DNA of 64,000 nucleotides from VGDP01 sp964530335. Lineage in GTDB: Bacteria; Pseudomonadota; Alphaproteobacteria; SP197. Positions 50,374 through 59,744 of this stretch are shown here, one piece after another; within the stretch, counting starts at the first letter, position 1, and each line of letters starts with the position of its first letter. The position numbers and the translations under genes were made by a program. The DNA lies in assembly GCA_964530335.1 (NCBI GenBank), contig CAZGYG010000007.1, positions 1 to 64,000 of the forward strand, written 5' to 3'. The notes under the pieces are model-generated. The model ran no database searches and was not told the origin of the DNA. It saw only the letters and a list, made by a program, of their open reading frames with translations.

Positions 50374-52341
50374 GTGAACGACCTGTTCGACGCGCCGCGA
50401 CCGACCAAGGCGGACTATTCGGCCAAGGACATCGAGGTCCTCGAAGGCCTCGAGCCGGTCCGCCGCCGCCCGGCCATGTACGTCGGCTCGACCGACGAGC
50501 GCGGCCTGCACCATCTGTTCGCCGAGGTGCTCGACAACGCCATGGACGAGGCGGTCGCCGGTCACGCCAACCGGATCGAGGTGCGGCTTGACGCCGACGG
50601 CACCGTGACGGTCACGGACAACGGCCGCGGCATCCCGGTCGATCCCCACCCCAAGGTCAAGAACACCTCGGCGCTCGAGGTCATCATGACCACCCTTCAT
50701 TCGGGCGGGAAATTCGGCGGCAAGGTGTACCACACCGCCGGCGGGCTGCACGGCGTCGGGGTTTCTGTGGTCAACGCGCTGTCGGATCGGCTCACGGTCG
50801 ATGTCGCGCGCGACCGCAAGTTGTGGCGGCAGTCCTACGTGCGCGGCAAGCCGACCGGCAAGCTGAAGAACATGGGCGCCGTCAACAACCGGCGCGGCAC
50901 CACGGTCGCGTTCCACGCCGACCCGCAGGTGTTCGGCGCGAAGGCGCGGTTCCAGCCGGCCCGGCTTTACCGCATGGCGCGATCCAAGGCGTACCTCTAT
51001 CGCGGTGTCGAGATTCGCTGGAGCTGCGACCCGAAGGCGATCGGGCCCGGCGACGACACACCGGCGGACGCGACGATCCATTTCCCCGGTGGGCTCGCCG
51101 ATTTCCTGGCCACGGTCGTCGCGGGGCGAGCGACGCTCTCCGAGCGCCCGTTCACCGGCCAGGTCACGGCCCAGGACGACGCGGGCCGGGTCGAATGGGC
51201 CGTGGCCTGGCCCGAGGATGGCGAGCCGTTCGTGTCCACCTATTGCAACACCGTGCCGACGCCCGAGGGCGGCAACCACGATGCCGGCCTGCGCAATGCC
51301 CTGGTGCGCGGCCTGCGGACATACGGCGAGTTCGCCGGCAACAAGCGCGCGGGCCAGATCACCGCCGATGACGTGTTCGGCGGGGCGTGCGCCCTGCTCT
51401 CCGTGTTCCTGCCGGAGCCGCAGTTCCAGGGCCAGACCAAGGAACGGCTCGTCAGCCCCGAGGCGACCAAGCTGGTCGAGGGCATCGTCAAGAGCCACTT
51501 CGAGCACTGGCTGTCCGGCGATCCGGACACCGCCAACGCCCTGCTCGCCCAGATCATCGAGCGCATGGACGACCGGCTCAGGCGCAAGGCGGAGAAGGAG
51601 GTCGCGCGCAAGACGCCGAAACGCCGGCTGCGCCTGCCCGGCAAGCTGGCCGATTGCGCCAACGACGCCGCCAAGGGCAGCGAGATCTTCCTGGTCGAAG
51701 GCGATTCCGCGGGCGGCTCGGCGAAGCAGGCCCGCGACCGGGAGTTCCAGGCGGTGCTGCCGCTGCGCGGCAAGATCCTCAACGTCGCCAGCGCGGCGGC
51801 CGACAAGCGGCGCGAAAATCAGGAACTCGCCGACCTCGTGCAGGCGCTGGGGTGCGACACCGGCGAACGCTACCGCGAAACGGATCTGCGCTACGACCGG
51901 GTCGTCGTGATGACCGACGCGGACGTCGACGGCGCGCATATCGCTTCGCTGTTGCTCACGTTCTTCTACCGCGAATTGCCGGGCCTGATCCGCGACGGCC
52001 ACCTGTACCTGGCCGTGCCGCCGCTCTACCGGCTCGCCCAGGGCGGCACCGTCGCCTACGCCCGAAACGACGCCCACAAGGACGAGCTGATGGCGACGCT
52101 GTTCACCGGCAAGGGCAAGGTGGAGATCAGCCGTTTCAAGGGACTCGGCGAAATGCGGGCGGACCAACTGCGCGCGACGACCATGAGCCCGGCGACGCGG
52201 CAACTCCTGCGCGTCGTGGTGCCCGATGACGCGCGCGAGGTGACCGACGAGCGGGTCGAGCAGCTCATGGGCCGCCGGCCCGAGCTTCGGCTCGCGTTCA
52301 TCCAGGAGAACGCGAGCGAGGTGGGCGAGCTCGACGTGTAG
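50374..52341 (+). CDS. parE: DNA topoisomerase IV subunit B
   Basis: 655 residues with GTG start, ParE rather than GyrB length. The GHKL ATPase has VLDNAMDEAVAGHAN, TVTDNGRGIPVDPHPK and AGGLHGVGVSVVNALS. The TOPRIM domain has LVEGDSAGGSAKQARDREFQ, then VLPLRGKILNV and MTDADVDGAHIASLLLTFFY. Its ParC partner is not in the window. TACCCGGG-like palindromic and repeated TTCGAC sequences in the 92-bp upstream gap are unexplained. Confidence 0.96.
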   Translation: MNDLFDAPRPTKADYSAKDIEVLEGLEPVRRRPAMYVGSTDERGLHHLFAEVLDNAMDEAVAGHANRIEVRLDADGTVTVTDNGRGIPVDPHPKVKNTSALEVIMTTLHSGGKFGGKVYHTAGGLHGVGVSVVNALSDRLTVDVARDRKLWRQSYVRGKPTGKLKNMGAVNNRRGTTVAFHADPQVFGAKARFQPARLYRMARSKAYLYRGVEIRWSCDPKAIGPGDDTPADATIHFPGGLADFLATVVAGRATLSERPFTGQVTAQDDAGRVEWAVAWPEDGEPFVSTYCNTVPTPEGGNHDAGLRNALVRGLRTYGEFAGNKRAGQITADDVFGGACALLSVFLPEPQFQGQTKERLVSPEATKLVEGIVKSHFEHWLSGDPDTANALLAQIIERMDDRLRRKAEKEVARKTPKRRLRLPGKLADCANDAAKGSEIFLVEGDSAGGSAKQARDREFQAVLPLRGKILNVASAAADKRRENQELADLVQALGCDTGERYRETDLRYDRVVVMTDADVDGAHIASLLLTFFYRELPGLIRDGHLYLAVPPLYRLAQGGTVAYARNDAHKDELMATLFTGKGKVEISRFKGLGEMRADQLRATTMSPATRQLLRVVVPDDAREVTDERVEQLMGRRPELRLAFIQENASEVGELDV

Positions 52342-52370
52342 CGGAACCGCGCTATGACAGAGCCGTGACC

Positions 52371-52598
52371 ATGCGCGAAGCGGATGTCATCGTCGTCGGC
52401 GGCGGGATCGTGGGCGCCGCCAGCGCGTACTATCTGGCGAAGGACGGCGCCAAGGTCGCCCTGTTCGAGAAAGGCACGATCGCCGGCCGGATCGTCGCCG
52501 ACGTGACGCTCAAGGGCCATGCCGCGCTCGACATCGCGCCGTTCAAGCTCGGCCGCTTCGCCGACGGCACCTCGCTCGGACCCCGGCCGGTCATCTGA
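52371..52598 (+). pseudogene. FAD-dependent (DAO-family) oxidoreductase remnant with internal deletion
   Basis: Only 75 codons remain. Residues 1-39 are the beta-alpha-beta FAD-binding start ADVIVVGGGIVGAASAYYLA. From about residue 40 the frame jumps to what looks like the extreme C-terminus of the same family: VADVTLKGHAALDIAPFKLG then RFADGT. About 300 residues between them are missing without loss of frame. It cannot form a working oxidoreductase. It lies 27 bp before the ectoine-synthase-like gene. Confidence 0.8.
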
Positions 52599-52625
52599 AA
52601 CTGACGCTAACGCTGGAGAGGACCG

Positions 52626-53012
52626 ATGATCGTCAAGACCTACGACAGCCTGGCCGGCACCAAGAACGAGACCGCGCTCGGCGACGGCCGTGCCGTGACT
52701 CGACGGTTTCTGCTCAAGGAGGACGGCGTCGGCATCACGTTCTCCGACATCCGCATCAAGCCGGGCGAAGGCCGCCAGCTCTGGTACAAGAACCACATCG
52801 AGACGAACTACGTGCTTGAAGGCGAAGGCACGCTCGAGGACCTCGAAACCGGCAAGACCTGGCCGCTGCGGCCCGGCACACTTTATGTGCTGAACAAGCA
52901 CGACCGGCACCGCATCGTCTCCAAGACGCCGATGCGCATGGTCTGCGTGTTCACTCCGCCCCTGGTCGGCGGCGAGGTTCACGACGCCGACGGCGCCTAC
53001 CCGGCGGGGTGA
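52626..53012 (+). CDS. Solitary ectoine synthase-like cupin (EctC)
   Basis: 128 residues, full EctC length. It matches EctC throughout: RRFLLKEDGVGITFSDIRIK, LWYKNHIETNYVLEGEG, PLRPGTLYVLNKHDRHRI and MRMVCVFTPPLVGGEVHDAD. Probable iron ligands Glu59, Tyr87 and His95 align with the known Glu, Tyr and His of Paenibacillus EctC with identical Tyr-to-His spacing. GGAGAGG lies 7 nt before the ATG. No ectA, ectB, ectD or ask_ect is nearby, so complete ectoine synthesis is not encoded here; it may serve reverse hydrolysis, an imported precursor, or another cyclisation. Confidence 0.9.
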   Translation: MIVKTYDSLAGTKNETALGDGRAVTRRFLLKEDGVGITFSDIRIKPGEGRQLWYKNHIETNYVLEGEGTLEDLETGKTWPLRPGTLYVLNKHDRHRIVSKTPMRMVCVFTPPLVGGEVHDADGAYPAG

Positions 53013-53023
53013 GCCGTCAAGCG

Positions 53024-53788
53024 TTACGCGAAGTCGACCAGACCCCGCGCCACTTCCCGGTCGTAGCCTTCGCTCGCGGCCAGGAGCTGGCGGGTGTAGG
53101 GCTCGCTCGCGCGCTGGCGGCGCAGGTCCGCGCGGGTGACTTCCTCGACGATGCGGCCGCGGTTCATCACCGCCATGCGGTCGCACATGTGGGCGACCAC
53201 CGCCAGGTTGTGGCTGACCAGGATAAAGGTCAGGCCGCGCTCGGCCTTGAGCCGTTGCAGCAGGTTGAGCACCTCGGCCTGAACCGAAACGTCGAGCGCC
53301 GACGTCGGTTCATCGAGCAGGAGCACGCGAGGTTCCGGCATGACGGCACGGGCGATCGCCACGCGCTGGCGCTGGCCGCCGGAAAGCTGGTGCGGAAAGC
53401 GGAAGCGGAACTGCGGCCCGAGCCCGACGTCGCTAAGCAGCGCCTCGACCCGGCGGTCGGCGTCGGCGAGCCGGTGGATCGCCGCTGGCTCCGCGAGGAT
53501 GCGGTCCACCGTGTGGCGCGGGTGGAGCGAGCCGTAGGGGTCCTGGAACACCATCTGCACGGCCTTGTGGAACGGCCGTCCGCGCGGCGTCGCCACCGGC
53601 CGGCCGTCGAAGCGGATCGCGCCCTCGGCGTGGCGGATCAGCCCGGCCACGGCGCGCAGCACGGTCGACTTGCCCGAGCCCGATTCCCCGACTAGGCCGA
53701 AGCTCTCGCCCGGCGCGACGGTGAACGAGAGGTCGCGCACGGCGTACGACTGATCGAAGCGGACCGAGAGGTTGTCGACCGCGATCAT
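53024..53788 (-). CDS. Peptide/opine-type ABC transporter ATP-binding protein (OppF/DppF-like)
   Basis: 254 residues. Walker A GESGSGKSTVLRAV, Q-loop MVFQDPYGSLHPRHTV, signature QLSGGQRQRVAIARAV, Walker B VLLLDEPTSALDVS and VSHNLAVVAHMCDR are intact. The ATG at 53788 overlaps the preceding ATPase gene by 4 bp. Last gene of the importer operon, convergent with the ectoine-synthase-like gene. Confidence 0.95.
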   Translation of the reverse strand: MIAVDNLSVRFDQSYAVRDLSFTVAPGESFGLVGESGSGKSTVLRAVAGLIRHAEGAIRFDGRPVATPRGRPFHKAVQMVFQDPYGSLHPRHTVDRILAEPAAIHRLADADRRVEALLSDVGLGPQFRFRFPHQLSGGQRQRVAIARAVMPEPRVLLLDEPTSALDVSVQAEVLNLLQRLKAERGLTFILVSHNLAVVAHMCDRMAVMNRGRIVEEVTRADLRRQRASEPYTRQLLAASEGYDREVARGLVDFA

Positions 53789-54618
53789 GCCAGCCACGCC
53801 GGATCGCGCGCCAGCACGGGCAACGGGCCGCCCTCGTCGCCGACGTGGGGCAGGCACGCGAGCAGCCCGCGCGTGTAAGGGTGCCGGGCCTCGGTCAGCG
53901 CCCCGGCGCGACATTCCTCGACGATGCGACCGGCGTACATGACCAGGACCCGGTCGCAGAACGACGCCACGAGGTTCAGGTCGTGGCTGATGAAGATGAG
54001 CCCCATGCCGCGCCGGCTGACCATGTCGTCGACGATCGCCAGCACCTGCATCTGCACGGTGACGTCGAGCGCCGAGGTCACTTCGTCGGCGATCAGCAGG
54101 TCCGGGTCGGGAATCAGCATCATGGCGATCATGGCCCTTTGCCCCATGCCGCCCGAGACCTCGTGGGGGTAGAGCCCGAACACCCGTTCGGGGTCGCGAA
54201 TCCGTACCGCCTCGAACATGGCGAGCGCGCGTTGGCGCGCCTCGGCGCGGCTGGCATTGGTATGGACCCGGTACGCCTCGGCCACTTGCGCGCCGACCGT
54301 CATGACCGGATTGAGCGAGAACTTCGGGTCCTGCACGACCATCGAGATGCGTTGGCCCCGCACGGCGCGCCAGCCGGCCGGCGTCAGCCTGCCCAGGTTC
54401 GCGCCGTCGAACGTGATGGTGCCCCGCACCTGGCCGGGGCGCGGCACCAGGCCCAGGATCGCGCGCGCCGTGATCGACTTGCCCGAACCCGATTCGCCGA
54501 CGATGCCGAGCTTCTCCCGCCCCATGGCGAAGCTGATGCCGCGCACGGCATCGACCGGCCCGCGCGGCGTCGGGAAGGTCACGGTCAGGCCGTCCACGGC
54601 GAGCAGCGACTCAGCCAT
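53785..54618 (-). CDS. Peptide/opine-type ABC transporter ATP-binding protein (OppD/DppD-like)
   Basis: 277 residues. Walker A GESGSGKSITARAI, signature EVSGGMGQRAMIAMML and Walker B LLIADEVTSALDVT are present. The signature GGMGQR and the ADEVTSALDV Walker B are slight variants of the usual GGMRQR and ADEPTTALDV. The C-terminal oligopeptide-type motif is short. It overlaps its permease neighbour by 8 bp. Confidence 0.94.
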   Translation of the reverse strand: MAESLLAVDGLTVTFPTPRGPVDAVRGISFAMGREKLGIVGESGSGKSITARAILGLVPRPGQVRGTITFDGANLGRLTPAGWRAVRGQRISMVVQDPKFSLNPVMTVGAQVAEAYRVHTNASRAEARQRALAMFEAVRIRDPERVFGLYPHEVSGGMGQRAMIAMMLIPDPDLLIADEVTSALDVTVQMQVLAIVDDMVSRRGMGLIFISHDLNLVASFCDRVLVMYAGRIVEECRAGALTEARHPYTRGLLACLPHVGDEGGPLPVLARDPAWLA

Positions 54619-55507
54619 GCTTGGGGTCCAGCACGTCGCGCAGGCCATCGCCCAGCAGGTTGAAGCCCAGGCTGACGATGAAGATCGCGATGCCGGGCAT
54701 GGTGGCGACCCACCATTGCTCGAGCAGGTAGTCGCGGCCCGTGGCGACCATGGCGCCCCATTCGGGCGCGGGCGGCTGGGCGCCGAGTCCCAGGAACCCG
54801 AGCCCCGCCGCGATCAGGATGACTCCGGCCATGTCGAGGGTCAGCCGGATGATCACCGACGAGATGCACAAGGGCACGATATGCCCCCACAGGATGCGCG
54901 CCGATGACGCGCCCTGGAGCTGGATCGCCGCGATGAAGTCGCTGCCACGCAGCGTCAGAGTCTCGGCGCGCGCGATGCGGGCGTAGGGCGGCCACGACGT
55001 GATCGAAATGGCGATGATGGCGTTCTCGATGCCCGGACCGAGGGCGGCAACGAACGCCAGCGCCAGGATCAGGCGCGGGAACGCGAGGAAGATGTCGGTG
55101 ACGCGCATCAGCGCGGCGTCGACCCAGCCGCCGAAATAGCCGGCGACCGTGCCGATCAGCAGGCCGAGCGGCCCGACGATCAGCGCGACCAGGGCGATGA
55201 TCGTCAGCGTCAGCCGCGAACCGGTGATGATGCGGCTGTAGATGTCGCGTCCGAGCTGGTCGGTGCCGAGCCAGTGCTCGGCTCCGGGCGCCTGGAGCCG
55301 GATCGTCAGGTCCTGGGCGAACGGATCGTGGGTCGTTAGCTCGGAGGCGAGGGCGGCGACGACGAGCAGCACGCCAACGACCACGAGACCGGTGAATGCC
55401 AGCGGATTGCGCGCGAGCGAGCGCACCGACAGATAAAGCCGGCCGAGCTGCGCCTGGCCGCGCGATGCCGGCGTTTCGCTCAGCAGCCAAGCGCGCGTCC
55501 GGCTCAT
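54611..55507 (-). CDS. Peptide/opine-type ABC transporter permease (DppC-like)
   Basis: 298 residues with about six TM segments. The family start NPLAFTGLVVVGVLLVVAAL, the phrase HWLGTDQLGRDIYSRIITGS and the EAA-loop region YARIARAETLTLRGSDFIAA identify DppC-type permeases. The ATG at 55507 overlaps the dppB-like stop by 4 bp. Confidence 0.94.
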   Translation of the reverse strand: MSRTRAWLLSETPASRGQAQLGRLYLSVRSLARNPLAFTGLVVVGVLLVVAALASELTTHDPFAQDLTIRLQAPGAEHWLGTDQLGRDIYSRIITGSRLTLTIIALVALIVGPLGLLIGTVAGYFGGWVDAALMRVTDIFLAFPRLILALAFVAALGPGIENAIIAISITSWPPYARIARAETLTLRGSDFIAAIQLQGASSARILWGHIVPLCISSVIIRLTLDMAGVILIAAGLGFLGLGAQPPAPEWGAMVATGRDYLLEQWWVATMPGIAIFIVSLGFNLLGDGLRDVLDPKHG

Positions 55508-56577
55508 GGCCGCCGCGTGCGCGGGTCGAACACCGCGTAGAGCAGGTCCGACAGCAGGTTGAGCCCGATGAAGCACGAGCCCACGATCACCGTGCCGCCG
55601 AGCACGGCGGTCATGTCGGCGTTGAACAGCGAATTGGTGATGTAGAGCCCGATGCCCGGCCAGGAGAACACCGTCTCGGTCAGCACCGTGCCTTCGAGCA
55701 GATAGCCGTACGACAGCGCGATGACCGTGACCAGTGGCACCATGATGTTGGCGAAGGCGTGGCGCCAGATCACCCGCGCCTCGCCGAGCCCCTTGACCCT
55801 GGCGGTGACGACGTACTCCTGACCGAGCTGCTCGAGCATGAACGAGCGGGTCATGCGCGCGATGTAGGCGAGCGAAAAGTAGCCGAGGATCCCGGCGGGC
55901 AGCGCCAGGTGGCGGATGGCGTCGACGAACGCGGCGCCATCGCCCGCCAGCAGCGTATCCACGAGCATGAGACCGGTTCGGCGCGCGATCGTGTATTCGT
56001 AGACGATGTCGATGCGCCCGGTCCCCGCGACCCAGTCGAGCTTGGCGTAGAACACCAGGAGCCCAACCAGACCGAGCCAGAACACCGGAACCGAATAGCC
56101 GATCAGCGCGAGCACGCGGATCGCGTGGTCGACCCAGCGGCCGCGATGGACGGCGGCGAACACGCCGGCCGGCACGCCCGCGGCGACGCCCAGGATCGTC
56201 GCCACCGTCGCGAGCTCGAGCGTGGCGGGGAAGAACTGGACGATGTCGTGGAGCACCGGGTTGCCGGTCAGCACCGACTTGCCGAAATCGCCCTGGAGCA
56301 CGTCGGTCAGGTAGCGCCAGAACTGCACGACCAGCGGCCTGTCGAGGCCGAGCTCGAGCTTGACCCGTTCGTAGACCGCGGGCAGGGCGCGATCGCCGAC
56401 GATCGCCAGCACCGGGTCGATCGGCACCACCCGGCCGATGATGAAGGTGACGAACAGCAGCCCCAGGAAGGTCAGCGCGAGGGAGCCGAAGAAGACCCCG
56501 ACCCGCCGCCCATAACGCAGCAAGGACGGCGCCCCCCGCGCCGTCCCTGCCCGCTCGTGGCGGAGCGCCTCCGCCAA
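55504..56577 (-). CDS. Peptide/opine-type ABC transporter permease (DppB-like)
   Basis: 357 residues, six TM segments. Typical DppB blocks are LGLDRPLVVQFWRYLTDVLQ, GDFGKSVLTGNPV, IARMTRSFMLEQLGQEYVVT and ARVKGLGEARVIWRHAFAN. It lies 16 bp after the substrate-binding protein gene. Confidence 0.94.
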   Translation of the reverse strand: MAEALRHERAGTARGAPSLLRYGRRVGVFFGSLALTFLGLLFVTFIIGRVVPIDPVLAIVGDRALPAVYERVKLELGLDRPLVVQFWRYLTDVLQGDFGKSVLTGNPVLHDIVQFFPATLELATVATILGVAAGVPAGVFAAVHRGRWVDHAIRVLALIGYSVPVFWLGLVGLLVFYAKLDWVAGTGRIDIVYEYTIARRTGLMLVDTLLAGDGAAFVDAIRHLALPAGILGYFSLAYIARMTRSFMLEQLGQEYVVTARVKGLGEARVIWRHAFANIMVPLVTVIALSYGYLLEGTVLTETVFSWPGIGLYITNSLFNADMTAVLGGTVIVGSCFIGLNLLSDLLYAVFDPRTRRP

Positions 56578-56593
56578 CAGTCGCTCGCTCAGG

Positions 56594-58183
56594 CTACGAT
56601 TTCGTGATGTTGCGATAGAACACCGTGTCGAAGGTCGGCCCCGAGACGAAGCCCTTGATGCTCGACCTCAACGCCGCCTGTTCCGTCGACTGGAACATGA
56701 TGACGAACGGGCTGTCATCCTGGATCTTCTTCTGCATCTCGATGTACATGGCGGCCCGCTTGTCCGCGTCGAGCTCGAGCACGGCGGCGTTCGCCTCGGC
56801 CGTCAACTCAGGGATGTCCCAACTGTTGCGCCAGGCCAAAGGCTTGGACTGGGCCTCGTCCGAGTTGTCCGGGTTGCGCGCGAACGTGTCGGCGTTGGAG
56901 TGCGGATCCATGTAGTCCGGTGACCAGTAGAGCGAGACCATCTGGTGATTGCGCGCGCGGTACTTGGTGATGACCTGCTTGCTGTCGCCGGGCAGGATCT
57001 CGACGCGGATGCCGGCCTGCCCGAAGGTCGACTGGATGTTCTGGCAAATGTCCTGCTGGGGCGACAGGTTGATGCAGTCGAATTGAAGGTCGAAGCCGTC
57101 GGGATAGCCGGCCTCGGCGAGCAGGGCCTTGGCCTTCTCGACATCCAGGTGGTAGGGCGTTTCGGTGTACGAGGCGTAGAAGCCCGATGGCCAGAACGCC
57201 TGGTGCACCTTGAAGCTGCCCTTGAGGAAGCTGTCCGCCATGCCCTGGTAATCGACCAGATAGCGGATCGCCTGGCGCACCTGCGGCTTGGTAAACGGCT
57301 CGTACTTCTGGCTCAGGCCCAGGTAGTAGACGTCGGCCTTCGGGTAGGTGCCGACGGCTATGTCCGGGTTGCTTTCCAGCGCGACGATCTGGTCGGGGCC
57401 GAGGTTGCGGGCGATGTCGATGTCGCCCTTCTCGAGCTGCAGGCTCTGGGCGGCCATTTCGGCGATGTGGCGCAGAACCACCCGCTTGATCGCGGGCGCG
57501 CCGTGCCGATAGGCCTCGTTCGCCTCCAGCACCACCGAATCGTTCGCCTTCCACGCGATCAGCTTGTACGCGCCGGAGCCGGCGGAGTTCGACTTCAGCC
57601 ACTCGTGGCCGAGATCGCCGTCGACCTCGTGGGCCAGCACCTCCTCCCGGTCGACGACCGAGGCGACCCCGGCCGACAGGCAGTTCAGTACGAAGGAGGT
57701 CGCGAGCAGCTGCTCGGTCGTGATCTGCAACGTGGCGTCGTCGAGCGCCTGGACCATCGTCTCGACGTTGTCCTTGGTCCAGCCGAACTGGGTCAGGATG
57801 AACGCCGGCGTCAGGTCGAGCTTGATGACGCGCTGCAGCGAGAACGCCACGTCCGCCGCCGTGATCGCGCGGCCCGAATGGAACGTCTGGCCCGGGCGGA
57901 TCGTGAACGTGATGGTCTTGCCGTCGTCGGACACGCTCCAGCTTTCGGCGACGCCGCCGACCAGCTTCTCGGTGTCCTCCGGCTCGTACATCAAGATGCG
58001 GTCATAGACGTTCGCGATCACCTCGCCGCCGGAGAACTCGAACACCTCGGCCGGATCCAGCGTGATGATGTCGTCGATCTGTTTGGCCATGACCAGGGTG
58101 TCGGCCGGAGTGTCCGCTTGAGCGGGCAGGCCGAACCCGGTCGCCACGGCGGCCGCGACGAGGAATCGGAACAACGTCTTCAT
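56594..58183 (-). CDS. Periplasmic solute-binding protein, family 5
   Basis: 529 residues. The signal peptide MKTLFRFLVAAAVATGFGLP ends at AQA-DTP. The mature part is an SBP_bac_5 fold: ITFTIRPGQTFHSGRAITAA, DVAFSLQRVI and the later FVIMFQSTEQAALRSSIKGF. Such receptors bind peptides, opines, nickel or other solutes; the ligand is not predictable. First gene of the complete SBP-B-C-D-F importer operon. Confidence 0.94.
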   Translation of the reverse strand: MKTLFRFLVAAAVATGFGLPAQADTPADTLVMAKQIDDIITLDPAEVFEFSGGEVIANVYDRILMYEPEDTEKLVGGVAESWSVSDDGKTITFTIRPGQTFHSGRAITAADVAFSLQRVIKLDLTPAFILTQFGWTKDNVETMVQALDDATLQITTEQLLATSFVLNCLSAGVASVVDREEVLAHEVDGDLGHEWLKSNSAGSGAYKLIAWKANDSVVLEANEAYRHGAPAIKRVVLRHIAEMAAQSLQLEKGDIDIARNLGPDQIVALESNPDIAVGTYPKADVYYLGLSQKYEPFTKPQVRQAIRYLVDYQGMADSFLKGSFKVHQAFWPSGFYASYTETPYHLDVEKAKALLAEAGYPDGFDLQFDCINLSPQQDICQNIQSTFGQAGIRVEILPGDSKQVITKYRARNHQMVSLYWSPDYMDPHSNADTFARNPDNSDEAQSKPLAWRNSWDIPELTAEANAAVLELDADKRAAMYIEMQKKIQDDSPFVIMFQSTEQAALRSSIKGFVSGPTFDTVFYRNITKS

Positions 58184-58331
58184 AACTTATGCCTCCCTGA
58201 ACGGTGCCACGGTTTGCCGCGCGCGATCTCGCCACGCGCGCCCCCGGGCGCTGGCCGGATGTTCGGGTCGGGTGCGACTAGAGTCAAGGCTCTTGCCCCG
58301 GCAACCGGCCCCGGGGGGCCTGCCTACTCCC

Positions 58332-59585
58332 CTACTCCAGCGGTTCCCGGTGCGCGCCCTCCCGAACCCGCCGCCGCGCTCCGGCTTCGGCCTCGGCGTC
58401 CGCTTCGGCTCCGAGCAAGGCGTTCATCGCTTCCGCGCGAAAGTTGTCATAACGCGGCGCGGGCTCGCCTTCGGCCGCCAGCGCGCGCACGCGCGCCGGC
58501 CATTCCATCTTGCGCGGCTTGTGGTCCGCGTGCATGGCGTCGAGCTCGGCGATCGTGAACGGTTCGATCGTGAGCGCGCCGGCCGCCGCCGCGGCCGTGA
58601 CCAACTGCTCGCCCGCCTCGGTCCGGGCGATCAAGATGTCGACGCCTGGCCCTTCGCGGTGGATCGGCATGCCGTTCTCCATGACCCAACCGTCGGGGCA
58701 GCTCACGTCGCCGAGCTCGCCGATAGCGTCCGGGCAGATCTTGCAGCGGAACTGGATGTCGTAGGTCCACGGCACGTCCGGCGTGTACCAGACGAAGTCG
58801 TAGCTCAGGTCGAACGCCCGTCCGTCCTTGGTCTCGACGCGGGTCGGCCCCGGCCAGCCGTTGCCGCGCCAACGGAACACCTCGATCTCGTCCTCGGCCA
58901 CGCCGTGGTACGCGGCGATCTTGCGCGCCGTGTGCACCGTCGGCGCGCCGCCGCAGAAGATGGTGATCAGGTAGGGAATCTGCCTGGCGACACGCGGGTC
59001 CACGCGCCCCAGGCCGCGGATGGCCCCGACGTCGCACGGCTTGGCCAACACGGCGAAGCGCACGCCCTCGTCGAGCAGGCGCACGACGTGGCGCAGCGGC
59101 GCCGCGGGACCATAGCGCGATTGCGCGCCGGCGATGACCTCGGCCGCCGTGCGGCTGATGGCGGCATCGGTCAGCAGCGGCTTAGTCGCCGAGGCGCGCA
59201 CGTGGACCACCGCATCGACCTGGCCGGACTCGAGCAGGTAGCAGCCCAGGGCGGTCATCGCCCCACCGGCCGCCGCCCGAAAGCGTACCGCCTCGTCCGC
59301 CGCCCAGCCCCGGTGGATTGTTCGGATCGGGCCCCAGATCGGATGCATGGTCCCGCGCGGTCCCGCCTGCCCGGGGTCCGGCCCGGTCAGCGCGATGCCC
59401 GGGCACACGGCGCGAATCCGCGCCATGGTCGCCGCGTCCACCGGCGCCTTGACCTTCGGGCGCACATGCCCCGCCGACGTGATCGCCATTTCGACGCGGT
59501 CGGTGCCGGCCAGGCTCTCGCACAGGCCGCAGCCCGCGCACAGCCCGTGGGCGACGATCGAGGGCAGATCGGGAAATCCGTTCAT
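58332..59585 (-). CDS. FrhB-family iron-sulfur flavoprotein (F420 hydrogenase beta-subunit-like)
   Basis: 417 residues. An N-terminal Cys cluster HGLCAGCGLCESL and a later RCKICPDAIGELGDVSCPDG fit the FrhB_FdhB N- and C-terminal domains, with the central AAAGGAMTALGCYLLESGQV and LAKPCDVGAIRGL. Related proteins reduce flavins, chlorophyll derivatives or other substrates with ferredoxin, not always F420. It lies 148 bp upstream of the solute-binding protein gene on the same strand and may belong to that operon. The ATG at 59585 fits the conserved start better than an earlier one. Confidence 0.88.
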   Translation of the reverse strand: MNGFPDLPSIVAHGLCAGCGLCESLAGTDRVEMAITSAGHVRPKVKAPVDAATMARIRAVCPGIALTGPDPGQAGPRGTMHPIWGPIRTIHRGWAADEAVRFRAAAGGAMTALGCYLLESGQVDAVVHVRASATKPLLTDAAISRTAAEVIAGAQSRYGPAAPLRHVVRLLDEGVRFAVLAKPCDVGAIRGLGRVDPRVARQIPYLITIFCGGAPTVHTARKIAAYHGVAEDEIEVFRWRGNGWPGPTRVETKDGRAFDLSYDFVWYTPDVPWTYDIQFRCKICPDAIGELGDVSCPDGWVMENGMPIHREGPGVDILIARTEAGEQLVTAAAAAGALTIEPFTIAELDAMHADHKPRKMEWPARVRALAAEGEPAPRYDNFRAEAMNALLGAEADAEAEAGARRRVREGAHREPLE

Positions 59586-59744
59586 GTCCGCTCCGTTTGC
59601 CGGACAGCAGCGGTAGCGCGCCCCGGCCGCCGCGACAACATCCCGCCAGGCGGGCACCGCGGGCACTTGCCAAGGGCATCAACCATGCCACATGTATTCG
59701 AGCCCCGCTCCGTGGGGTTTCACAGGGCTGCGGAGGCCCTTGCC

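Noticed and set aside
53024..58183. Assigning the ABC importer specifically to ectoine uptake (Ehu/TeaABC-like)
   Set aside because: The components are of the SBP family 5 peptide/nickel/opine type, unlike known ectoine transporters. Proximity to ectC alone is not enough.
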